Source: Edolisoma coerulescens
Taxonomy: Eukaryota; Chordata; Aves; Passeriformes; Campephagidae
Length of the DNA: 64,000 nucleotides
Assembly (NCBI GenBank): GCA_013397115.1
Contig: VWZW01004039.1
Location: 70,093 to 134,092, forward strand
Direction: 5' to 3'
Part shown: in pieces, positions 1-12,800 of the stretch
How the letters are laid out: every line of letters starts with the position of its first letter
Position numbering within the stretch: position 1 is the first letter of the stretch
Translations under genes and position numbers: made by a program
The notes under the pieces: generated by a model
The model's input: only the letters and a program-made list of their open reading frames with translations
What the model was told of the DNA's origin: nothing
Database searches by the model: none

Positions 1-182
1 TCTCCCATCCCATCCATCCCACCCCTGGCTGCCTTCAGCCAGACACAACCTGCTCCATTCTTCCCCACCGCTGCACAACCCCCACCCAGCGGGTGCCAGT
101 GCCATGAGCGGGGCTGGGAGCAGCGCCAGGACAGGGCCACCCACCATCCATGTCCCTGTCCCCGCTGCCAGCCAGGACTCAC

Positions 183-287
183 CTGTCACCTGCCCGTTGT
201 GCTCCTTCAGCTCGTGGACTTTGCTCCACTTGGCCCCATCCTTGCGGTAGATGTGAACCTCGTGGTTGTTGGGGCACAAGGCGATCT
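183..287 (-). CDS. ARPC1B: ARPC1B exon 3
   Basis: This exon is 105 nt and open. The acceptor CAG is at 288-290 and the donor GTGAG at 178-182. It encodes the segment PNNHEVHIYRKDGAKWSKV and then HELKEHNGQVT. It is the same length as ARPC1A exon 3 (17747-17851), which differs at several residues (IYKKSGNQWVK there). Confidence 0.95.
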
Positions 288-1063
288 CTGGGGGTGACAG
301 TGGCCGGGGCAAAGCCCTCCCCTGGGTCACGGGCTCCACAGGGCCAACCAGCACCCACCCACCCCTTCCTGGGCTCCAGGTCCTCACTGAGCCCCAGCTG
401 CCTGGGGGGTCCCACCAAGCCCCCCAGCCCCGGTCCTGCACTGCCCTGATGCTGCAAATTGTCCCTGTGGGAAGGGAGAACCCTGCACCCCACAGCCCGG
501 TGTCTTCCCTTCCCTACAGTGCGGTCCCATGGGGCTGTTGGGATGGGATGGGATAGGATGGGATAGGATGGAACAGGATGGCTGTGGGTGCACAGCTCCC
601 GAATCCAGCCCCATCCCACCGCGCCTGCCCGGCGCTCCGGCCGCAGCAGAGAAAGCCCTTTTTGTTCTCCCACATCCCCCGGGCCGTGGTCGGGAAATGC
701 CATCGGCCCTGAATCACCCGGCTCTGCTCCGTGTCCGTCCCTCCCCTGCCGATGCCTCGGGGCCGGACGCTGTGCTGGCATCGCTGTGCCAGGCTCTGTC
801 CCGGCAGTGGGACCGGGGGACACGGGGGATATGTGCTGTCCCAGCCCCAAAACCTGCCCACGGCAGGATCTGCTTCCCCAAACCCAGCTCCAACCCAGCG
901 CTGCCCCGTCCCGGGAGCATCGGCCACCACGGGGATGTTTAGCCAGGACAGCGCCTCGGGATGTCCTTGGGAATTTCGGGGTGCTCCAGCCCTACTTACG
1001 GGTGCGGTCCTTGTTCCAGGCGTGGCAGCTGATGGGCTCCAGCAGGAAGCTGTGGTAGGCCAT
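183..1063 (-). CDS. ARPC1B: ARPC1B, Arp2/3 complex subunit 1B (5' coding part, runs off the window start)
   Basis: ARPC1B is the WD40 (p41) subunit of the seven-protein Arp2/3 complex, which nucleates branched actin filaments in the cytoplasm. Two coding exons are visible on the minus strand. Exon 2 (coding 1000-1063, ATG at 1061-1063) encodes MAYHSFLLEPISCHAW and continues NKDRT. Exon 3 (183-287) encodes CPNNHEVHIYRKDGAKWSKV and ends HELKEHNGQVT, the first WD40 blade. The remaining exons lie before position 1. The MAYHSFL start and HNGQVT ending are typical of ARPC1B, whereas ARPC1A has MSLHQFL and HNGHIT. The two coding segments are 64 and 105 nt, identical in length and phase to those of ARPC1A downstream. 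There are no stops or frameshifts. The gene looks functional but only about 57 residues are seen. Confidence 0.95.
526..580. repeat. Short GGGAT/AGGAT-type minisatellite in ARPC1B intron 2
   Basis: About six imperfect tandem copies of a 5-10 base unit of the form GGGATGGGATA appear between the two visible ARPC1B coding exons. Confidence 0.75.
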
Positions 1064-1073
1064 GGCTCACGGG
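1000..1073 (-). CDS. ARPC1B: ARPC1B exon 2, start-codon exon
   Basis: Ten bases of 5' UTR precede the ATG at 1061-1063. The acceptor is a C/T-rich tract ending in CAG at 1074-1076, and the donor GTAAGTAG is at 992-999. The coding part is 64 nt and ends in phase 1, leaving one base of the Thr-Gln junction for the next exon. Confidence 0.94.
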
Positions 1074-3515
1074 CTGGGGACAGGGAGAGACCCCCAGGCT
1101 GTCAGGGATGCTGCTCCAGCCACAGGGACAAGATCCCAGCTCCCAGCCCCACAGAGTGATCCTTCCCACCAGGATCAACCCTGTGTTGCAGCCCTCTGCA
1201 TCCCTCCTCTGCCGGGGAGAGGGCTTCCCTGAGGATTTCCAAGCTCAGAAACTGCCCATTTCCAGGAACTTCTAAACCCTGCTGTCATCCTGCTCCAGCT
1301 GGCTGGAGCTTGCTGGGCAGGAGCTGGCTGGGAATGGGGATCCTGGTGCCAGCAGCCCCTTGTGCATCCCTGGGGTCCCACCACGGGCAGCGCCTCCTCT
1401 CTCCACCCCAACAGGGCCCGATCCACTTGCCCCTTCCCTGCCTCTCATTTAGGAAGAGCCAAAGCCCCACGGAGGCACCTCCATCCCATCCCATCAGTGC
1501 TCAGCTCTCAGAACTAATCCCTTCTCCTTGCTGAGCTCCCACCATTCCTGCTGGTCCCCAACTTCTCCGGTGTCTTGGGACGGAGCAGTTTGCCCCAAGC
1601 CCCCTCCAGGTGCCAGGGGACCGGGAAGGGCTCCGAGCAGCGTCACAGCCCCTTGGCCATCCGGCCGAGGGAGCGCAGGGATGTAGGGAAACACCTCGCC
1701 AGGGCGTGGCAGACGGGAATTACTCACAGCCTGCTCTCGGCTATTTTGGGAACTCCCTGAACACGTCCCGTTTTCTTTGGCAGCTGAAAACGTTACAGGG
1801 GAAGCAAAAAAGTCCCTCCTAGCAAAGCTCCGTCCCTGGGCTGGGGAAAAGAAAATCCGAGGAGCTCCATCACCTGCCTTCTGCATGTGGAGAAATTCCA
1901 GGGCTGCTGCAGGGCACGAGCCCTGCTGTCACGCACCCCCTGGCCAAGGACATGGGCACGGATGAGGAGGCAGCTGCCCTATCCCAGCCCCACCGATCCC
2001 CCTGGGATGCGGCACAGGGTGTCCCAAGGAGGGTACAAAGCTGCTGCCACCCCGGTCCTCGGCCCCGAGCCCTGCGGATGGAGCAGCACCATGAGGGACA
2101 GTCAAAATCATCAGCGACAGGGACACTGCTGTCGGCATTGCAAGAGATCAGGAGAGCAAAAATGTGTGAAAAGGGGATTTGCCTCAAATGGGCACCCAGC
2201 TGAAAGGGCTCCCTGGAGGAGGGACGGGAGGCAGGACACACGGAGGTGCTTTCCGGCAACGCTTTTTCTTTTTCCAGGTGGTTTGGGTGCTCAGAGGCAT
2301 AAACCCTCCTTCCTGGGGTCCCTGCTGCTCCTTTGCTGGGCGCCACCCCGCAGGATGAGTTCAGCTGCCGTGCCAGGGGCGGAAGCCTTTGCCAGACACG
2401 GGAAGGAGCGAGGGCTGCGAGGGCCTCGGCCGCTGCCAGCAGCGGGTGTTGTTTCATTTCCCCCCCAGCCCCTTTACAGCCAGCTCCCTGCTGGTGCCCC
2501 GCTGCCCGAGTCCTGCTCCCGCCCTGGAGTGATCCACGGGGGCTCGCAGCCCCTTCCCCAGCTGGGAAGATCATCAGAGGAGCTGTGGTTACCCCCTCAC
2601 TCGACCCAGGGGCTCTTGAGGGAGGAAAATGGGAATTTTCCGAGGGCCAGACAGGGCGGGATTGGGAGCTGGAGCAGCTCCGTTATCTCCCCGGCCAGTC
2701 CAAGCAGTTCGGAAACATCCTCGGAGGAGATAACCAAACCTTGGCAGAGCCGAGTGCCGGCGGCTCCTCCCAGTCCCGGGAGGAAGCCACACACCAGAGG
2801 AGCTGGAGTTCGGGTTTTTACGAGCCTGGCGGGGTGGCGGGAGGTGGGTTTGCATCCAGTGAGGATCCCACTGGGAGCTGGGACCCCCTGAAACTCTCCC
2901 CGGACACTGTGGTGGATCCCTGCACCTCCAAGACCCCAATAGCGACCCCCGGGGTGCCCCTCTGCTCCCTGCGGCAGCCGAAGGTGTCACCCCCCTTGCT
3001 CCTGCCAGCCAGGTTGGGGACACCCGTCCTCAGTCCCCAGTGTTGGTGGGGGGTACCCCATGAGCCAGCCTGGCCCTGGGGGGACACCCCCGTCCCAGGG
3101 CAGACGGAGGGCAGCTCTGACCCTCCTCTTCCTCGCGCCGGGCAAAGCGGGAAGCAGCTGATTCCCGAGGAGGAGAGGACAGATTGTGGCAGCTCTGCCT
3201 CTGCCGGCACCAACCCCTACGGGACCCCCACAGGAAGACTCTTTCCACCCCCTCCCAGAGCTGTCAGAACGCCGGCAAGAGAAAAAAAGCCTCAAACTTG
3301 CTGCCAAAGCTGGGAGAAACCCTCAAAACATCCGAAACGCAGCGGCAGCGAAACTCACATGGGGCAAGGGGCTGCCAGCACCCCCCTGATCCCAGCCCGG
3401 GGGGACCCCCCGAACCCTCGAGCAGGGTGTGAGCGCCAGGAGCGGTGACAGCCACAGCCCCACGGGACAGCCCCGGGTCCTGGCGGGGGTGGCAGAGCTG
3501 CCTGCCCGTCCTTAC
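1074..3515 (-). other. ARPC1B: ARPC1B intron 1
   Basis: This is GC-rich intronic sequence between the non-coding first exon and the start-codon exon. I see no conserved coding segment and no obvious CR1 copy. Long open frames here reflect low stop-codon density in GC-rich DNA. Confidence 0.7.
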
Positions 3516-4110
3516 CTTGCTGGGCAGCGCGGGCTGGGCTCAGTTCCTGGGCGGCGGGGCTCGTTCATGGACTCTGGGCAGTCGACACGAACGGAGCCCG
3601 GAGCGAGCGGCGGGAGCCGTGCCTGCCCCGCCGAGGCAGCCCGACTTCCCTTTTCCTCTCCGAGAAATGCAACCACTTCCTTACGTGGGCGTTGGGGGAG
3701 CGCGAAGCAGCGCTGCGGCCGCCCTGCCCCTGTGCCTGCGGGCCAGGCCGCTCCAGCATCGCCGCACGTGGACGGGCCCCGGCCCCGGGATGCTCCCGGC
3801 CGCTCGGTGGGACGTGGGCAACTCGCCCTGGGTGCTCCAGGGAAGGGCACAGCCAGGAGAACAGAAGGGAAGGATCCCCGTCGTCTCTCTCTGGCAGCGG
3901 GAGTCTTGTTCACCCCCGGCCCCCGATGCGTTTCGGAGGGATGGGGACTCCCCGATGCCAGTGCTGGCCCCCACCAGGGAACAGCCGTGCCTGGAGCCCA
4001 CCCGGGGCGAGACGCCCGTCGGCATCGCCTCCCACGGCCGGGGAGATCCGCAGGAGCCCGCGGAGCCGGGATCCGGCCGCCCTCGGCAGCAGCTGCTGCT
4101 GGTTCCTGCA
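3400..4110. promoter_or_regulatory. CpG-rich island over the ARPC1B promoter
   Basis: CpG dinucleotides are dense here compared with the AT-rich sequence after 5 kb. The island covers the inferred ARPC1B first exon and about 500 bp upstream of it. Long open frames on both strands across this island (for example 3445-4386 plus and 3512-4177 minus) are composition artefacts: they overlap each other and match no protein I recognise. Confidence 0.6.
3516..3620 (-). promoter_or_regulatory. ARPC1B: ARPC1B non-coding first exon and core promoter (upstream end approximate)
   Basis: A strong donor, GCAAG|GTAAGG, has its GT at 3514-3515. It fits the splice into the acceptor of the start-codon exon at 1073, giving an intron of about 2.4 kb. 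The exon is GC-rich with many CpG. It contains a 22-base element (3569-3590) that recurs with two mismatches at the same relative place in the first exon of ARPC1A (21954-21975). The transcription start is not determined; the exon probably begins between about 3590 and 3650. Confidence 0.65.
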
Positions 4111-6430
4111 TCCCACAGAGCCCAGTGGGCCCCAGTCCCAGACTGGCTTGGCTCACCCTGCCTGTGTCCCCACGCACCAGACGTCCACCCCTCTGGTTTT
4201 ATCACCTCCTGCTTCAGAGCAACTAATTTTGATCCCATTCGCGCCTGGATGCACTCACCCCTTCCCTCTCTGAGTGATGTCACGGAACTGGGAGAGCAGC
4301 ACGCTGGGGTCCCGTGCAGGGAGGGCAGGATCTCTTCTCAGCTGCAGGATTTGGATACAATAACCTGGTATTCAGGGACACAATAATCCGGTATTGGCTG
4401 AGCCGCAGAATCGATCCCCACGAGAGGGGTCAGCTGTAGGTAAAGGGGGTGGGGGGGGCGGCACAGAGCAGGCAGCCCCTCGTTCCTGGTCCTCATCCAT
4501 AGCTGTGCTTCATTTCATGTGTGTTGCCCTGATCCCTGCAGACACAGGGAGATCCTGAGATGTCTCCCAGGCAGGAATGGGAATGAACTGTGGGTCAGTT
4601 TTAACTTCTGCGGGAGGATTTGGGGTACCTTGCTAAGGGAAGGGAGAGGACAGTGTGACCCCTGCTCCTCGCCTGCCATCCCCTTTCCTCGTCGCTCCCC
4701 TCTCCAGGCTGCTCCTGCCTGAGCCCGTGCTAATGAGTGCCACGAGCTGCCTCCAGTGCTTTTGAACACTGCTTGGGGCTCTCCAAGGCTCGACAGCCCG
4801 GGTCGGGGGGAAATCTGGCACTGTGGAAGTCAGGGATGGAGGCTCAGCCCTGCTGAGCTCCTGCCAGACCCGGTTCATGTTTGCCCAAACCCTTTACCTG
4901 CTTTTGTTTCCGTTTCTGAAGTGGGAAGATCCTCCTGCCCCCACAGCACGTCACGTCCTCAAGAAGGCTGTAGAGGAACTGTCCCACTGCACAGACACTG
5001 GGGACACGGGGACACTGCTGGTGGGGGTTTCTCTGCGGGTGGGGCAGTGTGGATGATGAGCAGCAGTGATTCTGTGGCTGGGGAGAGTTCCAGGCAGGCT
5101 CCAGTGAGTATTCCCTGGCATTCCTGCTTGTGCAGACCCCCACTGCTCATCCCCAAGAGTGTAACATCAGCACACACAGCCAGCAGCTATCCCTGGGATA
5201 GCTGAGAACATCCCTTCCAAAGGGAAAACACCAATCCCAGCTCCCACAAACATGTGCCAAGAGCCCGGTGCTGTGACTCCCTCAATACTCTCAGGAATTC
5301 CCACCCACACTGGACACAAAGGAGGTGACCACGGGTCTGCCACTCAGAGCTGATCTTCCACCCTCCCCTTCCAGCCCCCCCCCAAGCTGAGAAACGAGCA
5401 GGGTATGAAGCAACTCTGGTTCCAGAGGAAGTGGTAAATTTAGTCATTGGGGTTTTTTTAAGATACTTCTGCATTTTCGACAGAAATGACAATCTAAAGC
5501 CTTGTAAAGCAATGCCATGAGCCAGCTAATTCCCTCGGAGCACAGCAAGGCAGCAACACAGGGAGGAGGAACTGTGAATAAAGTAAGTTGTGTGCAAGTG
5601 AGCTCCTGAGGCTCAGAGCTGAACTGCAAAAGGTACCTGGAGACAAAGGATCAGCACAGAAGCCAGACCACGCTGACACCTCTGGCTGGAGCTTCATTTG
5701 CCCACCAGTCATTATAAATACAGCATTTTACAGCCTGAGTGCTCAGCTCTAACAGGACACAGAATCCCAGAATCATTGAGGGTGGAAAAGACCTCCAAAT
5801 TCACTAAGTCCAACCTGTGACCAATTCCCACCTTGTCAAGCAGACCAGAGCACTGAGTGCCACGTCCAGTCATTCCTTGAACACCTCTAGAGATGGTGAT
5901 TCCCAAGCCTTGCAGCTTCACAGACTTACAAAGGGATTTGCTTTTAATTTGTCTTCCCCAGACAAGGCTCAGCAGATTTTTGTCTCACTTTCCACACAGA
6001 GCCTTCCCCTGGGCACTGCCCTGGGAGCAGGCTTGGGACCAATCCCAAGGGCAACTACAAATAATTCTGGTCATTCACCTTTGCAAAACTGTGACCCACT
6101 GAGCAGACAATAAAAATTAATTTGCTGTTATTATGGATTAAATACAAGGCAGACAGAATGAAGAGCAGTAGGATAAAATCATTCATTCTCCAAAATCATC
6201 ACCTTAAGGGAACAAGTCCCCTGGAAGAAGCTCATCTGAATCTTCACATCCAGGTCATCAGAACTCCAGGTCTTCATCTGTCAACTTTGAGAACCTTTCA
6301 GTTCCTTCAGGAAAAGATGAACTTTTCCCGTTTTAAGGCCATAAAATATAAGTGCAGGGCTTTCCCCACTCTGTCTCTCTCCCAATATCCTTAACACACC
6401 TTTTTTAATCACTGCCAATAAGCATCAAAA
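3650..6430. other. Intergenic spacer between the ARPC1B promoter and the ARPC1A 3' end
   Basis: These roughly 2.8 kb separate the head-to-tail paralogs. The first 0.5 kb is CpG island and the rest is ordinary. A CR1 3' fragment lies at 5757-5900. No coding exon or RNA gene is recognised. Confidence 0.6.
5757..5900 (-). mobile_element. CR1 LINE 3' fragment
   Basis: It begins with an ACAGAATCCCAGAATCATTG-like end, the reverse complement of the CR1 3' terminus. It continues into the typical text 'aagtccaacctgtgacc ... cacgtccagtcattccttgaacacctc'. It is diverged. Confidence 0.8.
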
Positions 6431-6783
6431 CAAAGTTTTTCTCTTTTTTATTATTATTATTATTATTTCTAGCAGACAATTTACATAAAATTCCCCTTTT
6501 AAGTTAGTGATTCATAACTTCCTGCAATAAACTACTTAAGGAGCAGCTTTGGTAAAGAATGGAATGAAACAACCAACCAAAAAAAAAAAAAAACAATCAC
6601 AGCTGATTTTGAAACCAACACAATTCACCAAATTTAGATTCAAAAGAAAATCTGCCAAGCTGTATTTTCTCAGTGTTTCCAAATATTTCACCTTTCTCCT
6701 CCTCCTCCCTTTTCAGGTTTGTGCAGATGTGGGAGCTGCATTTTGTCAAGCAGTTTGTCCTGCTAGATCACGGAAATCCATCT
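6430..6783 (-). other. ARPC1A: ARPC1A 3' UTR (end approximate)
   Basis: It follows the stop codon at 6784-6786. A candidate polyadenylation signal (AATAAA on the minus strand, seen as TTTATT) lies near 6447-6452, next to a (TTA)n microsatellite at about 6447-6468. The plus strand also has an A-run at 6580-6593. The cleavage site is not proven. Confidence 0.5.
6447..6468. repeat. (TTA)n microsatellite
   Basis: Six to seven uninterrupted TTA units lie in the inferred ARPC1A 3' UTR, overlapping the candidate polyadenylation signal. Confidence 0.85.
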
Positions 6784-6822
6784 TTACATGATTCGTAGCC
6801 CTTGGATGGAGGACTCTAAAGT
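6784..6822 (-). CDS. ARPC1A: ARPC1A exon 10, stop-codon exon
   Basis: This exon has 39 coding nt: TLESSIQGLRIM and TAA at 6784-6786. It is too short for an open-frame scan. The acceptor TTCAAG starts at 6823. The C-terminus is the same as in mammals. Confidence 0.95.
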   Translation of the reverse strand, partial: TLESSIQGLRIM

Positions 6823-9800
6823 CTTGAAGGAGAGAAAAAAATCTTAATCACAATCTGCTGCAGTAGCTTGGGTTAAATAATTCAGTGTAAATGCTAACAA
6901 AACCAAGTAAAAACCACGAAAACTTGAAATTAGACTCAGTCATAGAATCCCAGAATGGTTTGGGTTGGAAGGGACCTTGAAAATCATCCAGTCCCACCCC
7001 CTGCCATGGGCAGGGACACCTTCCACTATCCCAGGTTGTTCCAAGCCCCGTCCAACCTGGCCTTGGACACTTCCAGGGATGGGGGAGCCACAGCTTCTCA
7101 GGACACCCTGTGCCAGGGCCTCACCACCCTCACAGGGAAGAGTTTCTTCTTAAAGTAAAGAATTTCTTCCTAATTCAAGAGCCAGAGACCCCAATGGTCA
7201 TCCCTTTCAAACTAAGGCATGTACACAGCAGTGATACAGACCTGAAACTGTTCTAAAGTAGCTTAGAGATCACCTCAACTTCATGTTTGGCTCCTGTCCC
7301 CACCAGAGCACTCTGGCACCACAGAACACTATCTATTCTTTTCCTAAATCAGATCCCATATCCCAGTTTTGGGAAGACCAACAGGGACCTCTGTTGGCCA
7401 GGCCTGAGCAAAGCAAGCATAGACACTATTACATCCTTCTAGGATTTTCAGTATTGTATTTTCCAGCTGTTAGAGGCAACTTCTTACTCCTTAGGTAAGT
7501 TAATTCTGAGGACAGGACCATGTTCTGGAGCAGGACAATGAGCAGAGTCCCAAGGGATGGGAGCAGGAAGAAGAAGGGGGTTGTGTTGTACGAATTGTTC
7601 CAGCCCAACTGTGGCTGAGGCTGGAGAAGGAAAGAATTAAGGGGATTCCTACAGGGACATTAAGTAACTCCATTAAAAAAATAAGTCTGTGTTAGCACCA
7701 CCTGCTAAACAAACTGCATCTGCATTTATGCTGATTCTTGGATCTGTTTTTCTTACGGACTTCACTAATGGTTTTGAATATTCCAGTCTGAATTTCCTGC
7801 TGCTAATAAAACCTGGCTTGGGGCTGAGCCTCAGGAGTTGATACTAGAGATCAAAAAAAGAACCCCACCACCCCAGCTAGTTCACATAAATATGGTAGTA
7901 AAAGCACATTTTTACCTTAAAATCCCAGATGGTCATTGCTCCATCGATGCCAGTGGTGCAGAATTTCCGACAATCCCGTTTGTCTATCTCATAAATAGAC
8001 ACTTGGCTGCAAACAGAGAGTGAGAGCTCCAACACCCATTCCAGAGAGCCAGAAAACTGGGAAATTTGGGTTGAATTCTACTCCTACTCTTTCAGATGGA
8101 GACATGACTATACCAGAGCCTACATTAGATTCTTGGTAGAATGCCTCAGAAAAATAAGCAAAGAAAAGGAAGCTCTTTAAGGGCTTGGTGACACTAAATG
8201 TTTTCCTTAAATAAAGAGAAATTGCTCAACATCCTTTGGGATAATATAATTTTTTAAATGCAAAGATATTTTACCCAATTAACCTGAATCAATCCTTTCA
8301 ATTAACAGAATCATGGAATGGTTTGGGGTGGAAGGGACCTTGAAAATCATCCAGTCCCACCCCCTGCCATGGACAGGGACACCTTCCACTAGCCCAGGTT
8401 GCTCCAAGCCCTGTCCAACCTGGCCTTGAACACTTCCAGGCATGGAGCAGTCACAGCTTCCCTGGGAGTCTGTGCCAGGGCCTCCCCACCCTCACAGGGC
8501 AGGATTTTTCTGTATATATATAACCTAAATTTCCCCTCTTTCAGTTTGAAAACAGTGATACACAATAAATAAATACACATGGCAGTAACATCTGAAATAG
8601 GAAGCTGGGATGTGAATTCCTGTTTCAGGTGAATTTCGTTGACTGGATTTTGCACAGTGCCACCAGCCTCTTGGGAACTATCCACATATTTGATTAGATA
8701 AGCTGTGTCCAAGGTACACAACACATTAACCATGAGCAAACAGCTGTAGCCATGTCAATGATTAACTTCACCAGCACCCACGTAAATCCCAGAAACAGAG
8801 AGCTGTTAGGGAAAGACCGCAAGGAAAAAGGGATACCAGCTACACCCTTCTGGTACAGCAAATCTGAGGGTTTGCAGGACATCCTGGGAAACCCACTGGA
8901 CATGGAGAACATTCCCTGCCCTCGTCCTCACAGCGGGACACTCACGTTATACTGTTTTGGTGCAGGGTCTCCAGGGTGGTGTTACGGTCTTCCGTGGTGG
9001 CTCTTTTATCCATGTTCCGGAAGCGTTCCATGGCGGAGATATTGCGCTGGATGCTCTGTTTGGGAATGTCTAGTTTGGAAACAAAGGTCAGCAAGCCACG
9101 GTCGTCACAGTTGAAGAGCATCGGGCAGCAGTCGTGGCCCTGCAACCAAACACTCGTCAGGAAACATCAGCTCAGCATTCCCACCCTGCCCTTCCAAAAT
9201 GCAAACGCTGACACCGGGGCAGAGCTTGTTTATTATTATTTTTAACTGTGCAAAATATGGGGATTCCTCCCCCTCCAAAACATGAAAAAGGAGGAAACCT
9301 CCTCTACAAGGAGGAAACAGCAGACACTTACAGCTGCCACCACGCTGTTCTCGGAGACAAAGGACACGCTCAGGAGTGGGAGGAACTCTGTTTTCAGCTG
9401 CGAAACCCTGAGCACAAGAACATTTGTTAGAGGGATTCACTGAAACCTCTCATTTTTGGCTCTAACAAAAAATAGGCACCATTCCCACACAAGGATTGTT
9501 GGAAAAGCCAGGGTAGCTTGGCTGTCCTGTGGTGACCCCAAAAGGTCGTAATTTGTAATAAAAAGTTTTTGCCTAATGTAAGTGTGCTGGAAGATCTATG
9601 ACATTTGAACTGGGAATATTGTTTAGAATACTTTGTATTGCAAATATTGTTTTGGAAAAGGAAATACTGTTTCCCCGGTTACTCAGTGGAATATACCTTT
9701 ATTCCAAAATGCCTCTTTTTTCCCCCCAAAATAAACTGGCTATATCCTCACTGAAGGATTCTAACAAAGATATTAAATTATACAATCTAAAATTCTCAGA

Positions 9801-12800
9801 ACCAACCTTATTTATAGAATATTTATATTTATATAAGTTTTAAAGAGACTCCTGGAATCAACAGTAAAACAAGCAAGAGAGGCGCGTGCCTGCGAGCACG
9901 ATATTCCACATACAATCATGGAATCATTATGGTTGGAAAAGACCTTTAGGATCATCAGGCTAATAATACCAGCAAGGGGATACTCACATCATGTTTTTGG
10001 AGGCATCAGCCACTGACACGGTGCTGTCATGACTGACCCAGGCCAGGCGGTTGCCGCTGGCAGAGAAGCTCACGCTGTGCACCCACCCTCCGCTGCCCGC
10101 GCCCCCAAATTCCGACATCAGCTGCCCAAAAGGCATCTTGGTGCCCCAGGGCGTGCTGGCTGGCTTTTCATCCACTTCCTTAATGTAAGCAGAGAACACC
10201 CTGCAAATAAAAAGATTTTGGCATGAACAAAGAGAGAACAAAGCTCCTGGGAGCACGGGATGCATTTCATGTTGGAAGCGGAGAGACGCATCCCGATTCT
10301 CCCAAAATAAAATATTTTGGCGTCTTTAAACAAGCCTGGAAGCAGCAGTGTGCAGAGAGAGAGCAGCAGTACAAAGGGTGTAAAGCACACAGGTTTCTCA
10401 TAAATGCTGTTCTTGTGGCCCTCTCCCTTTTATCCAGAAGATGGCACAAAAATACACGTTGTCAGTGCATTTCTCCCCGTGCCAAGATTTCCCTTTCATC
10501 CTTTTGCAGCGCTAACAGCTCTCCGGAGTCAATCCTTCAGTTAGAGAAAACCCAGGAATGGCACTGTATAATTAGAAGCTAATACAAACACCTACAAAAT
10601 TACCCACTTTTGAAGAACATTCCTGTTTTAGCAGGATTTCAAAGAAAGAAATGTGATGTTCTAATGCCAGCAAAGGGGCTCTGAGCCACCTTCTTCCGGC
10701 TCATTATTGCAAAAAAGCCTTGAAAACCTGAAATACCACAATGTTTTTATAGGTGGGGTTTTTTTTTCCCCAGCACTACAATTTTCAATATATGTTTAAA
10801 TAGAAAGCCTCCCCCTTTCATCAAATTCCTTCTGCATGATTCAGACATGCCACAATATGGTGTTCTTGACTGTTACCATGGAATTTAATGGGACGTCACA
10901 ACCATAGGATTTGAGTCCATTGAACAGGAGGAGCAATGCAGCTACACCATGCTACTACCAGAGGAAAAAAAATCAGTATAAAGGAAAAACTATGATCAAA
11001 TATTCATGGTTGCAGTCACACACAAACAGGAATTATTTTATATTGATTGAGTTTAAGGAAATGTAGCTCCCCCCTCCCTGTTTTTTATATCTTTTGTATG
11101 TGTGGGGTAAGCACTTCCAAAGGTACCTATATTCAGCTTATTTCAATAAAGCTGCTCATTTGCAATGAGAAGGGTTTAACTGCAGCTATATTAGGTACAG
11201 ATTTTCAGGGAATTAAGTATGGATATATATTTGGCTCTATCAGTTTAAATATAATCTAATGATAATCCTTTAAAAACCTGAATTTTATAGAGCCACCTAA
11301 AAGGACTGTTCTCTTAATGTATGGAAATAGGACAAGATGTTTAAAGCAACAGCCTTTGACACAAGGCAGGAAAATCACACCTAAGCAGGGAAGACCTTGA
11401 ATTTAACTGTTTGTTAAAAAAAAAATTATAAAAAGTCTTTTCCCTTATTAAAGCCTCCCTGTCTTTTAAAACCAAAATCACCTCAGCTTGAAGGCCCCAA
11501 CCTTGAAAGAACATTGGGAAATGACTTTCATTCCCACAGCAAGAACATAAAATCATACTTGTGTGGTGCTCTTAGCTATAGATACATATGTATTTCAGAT
11601 AAATGTAAGGGGAGCTCATTTATCTCGGCCAACCACCAAAAAACTCTGCTGAATACCCAGCAATTTGCAGCCTCCTGCCCTCCATTCTTTCCCCAAAATA
11701 TTTCCCACTTAGCTGCATATTACATGGCAGTGGCTCTGGCAGACCCATTTCCTAATTTCCATCAGAACAGGTGCACACTTCAGGTATCTTTATTTTTTGT
11801 AATATGGAACTGAAGGGAGAATTGGAATTCTAGAGATCTGTACTCATCATTTACAAAGGAGAATAGTTTTTCATGGTTTTGGGGAAGAAACCTAGAATCC
11901 CAGAATGGTTTTGGCTGGGGACACACACACACACATTTCAGGTGACCTAATGTCAAAGTCCTGAGGTCCTCTATGAACCCAAACTAAAAAATTTCCACAT
12001 GTGAAAAGTAGCTGCTTCTGTTTCACATCACCTTTTTTGTGAAAGGAAGTGAATACATACAGTTTATCTAATTAAAACTGGAAATAAGGCAGCAAAGGGG
12101 AAACAACTCTCCCCTCCTTCCCAGCTTCCATTTAACATCTTTCCTTACATGAAAAGGTATCAAAGGATGGGGTTTAGATGCAAGGGTTTCATTCTGAAAC
12201 AAGGAATGTAACAGTCAGTCCCACCTCCCCCTCCCACCTCTCCTTAGTCATTTTTAGTACACACTTTGAAGCTTAAAAATTGCCCTATTACATAAAGAAT
12301 TTAAGAAAAGAAGCTTTCATTATCATTCAAGGTACAAGTGATTAAGTCAATGTGGATTCAAGTCAGGCCCTGCAGACTCCCCATGCAGACTTCCCTGCAG
12401 TGACCCCAATCACTCAGCACAGAGCAGTTTGCAGGGCCCATCCCTCACGCTGTAATTTCACAATCAGTTTCAAAGTCTCCCCCATCCATCTCTCACACCA
12501 ATCTGCTTTTAACAGTCTTTTTTTTTTTTTAATGATCTTCAAAAAATCTCTTTTATTATGTTGAGTTGCAGGTGGGTCAATTTCTTGACTCTGCTCCCCA
12601 TAGGGGTGTGAGAACTTTAGGGCCAGCACAGGCAAAGGGAAGGAAACAAGGAACTCAGGGAACAAAAAGATGGGATAACACCTTTGGAAATGGCCAGTTG
12701 CCCCAAATTTCTGGACTGCACCATTAGGATATTGCTTTTTAAACTCTAACTAGCAGTGTTGGTGTTCTACAAGATGACACCTGCTAATCCAACTTAAGCC

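Noticed and set aside
2333..4386. Very long open frames (371, 313 and 265 codons on plus; 221 and 200 on minus)
   Set aside because: They overlap each other on both strands inside a GC/CpG-rich island, lack recognisable domains, and cross the ARPC1B promoter. Low stop-codon frequency explains them.
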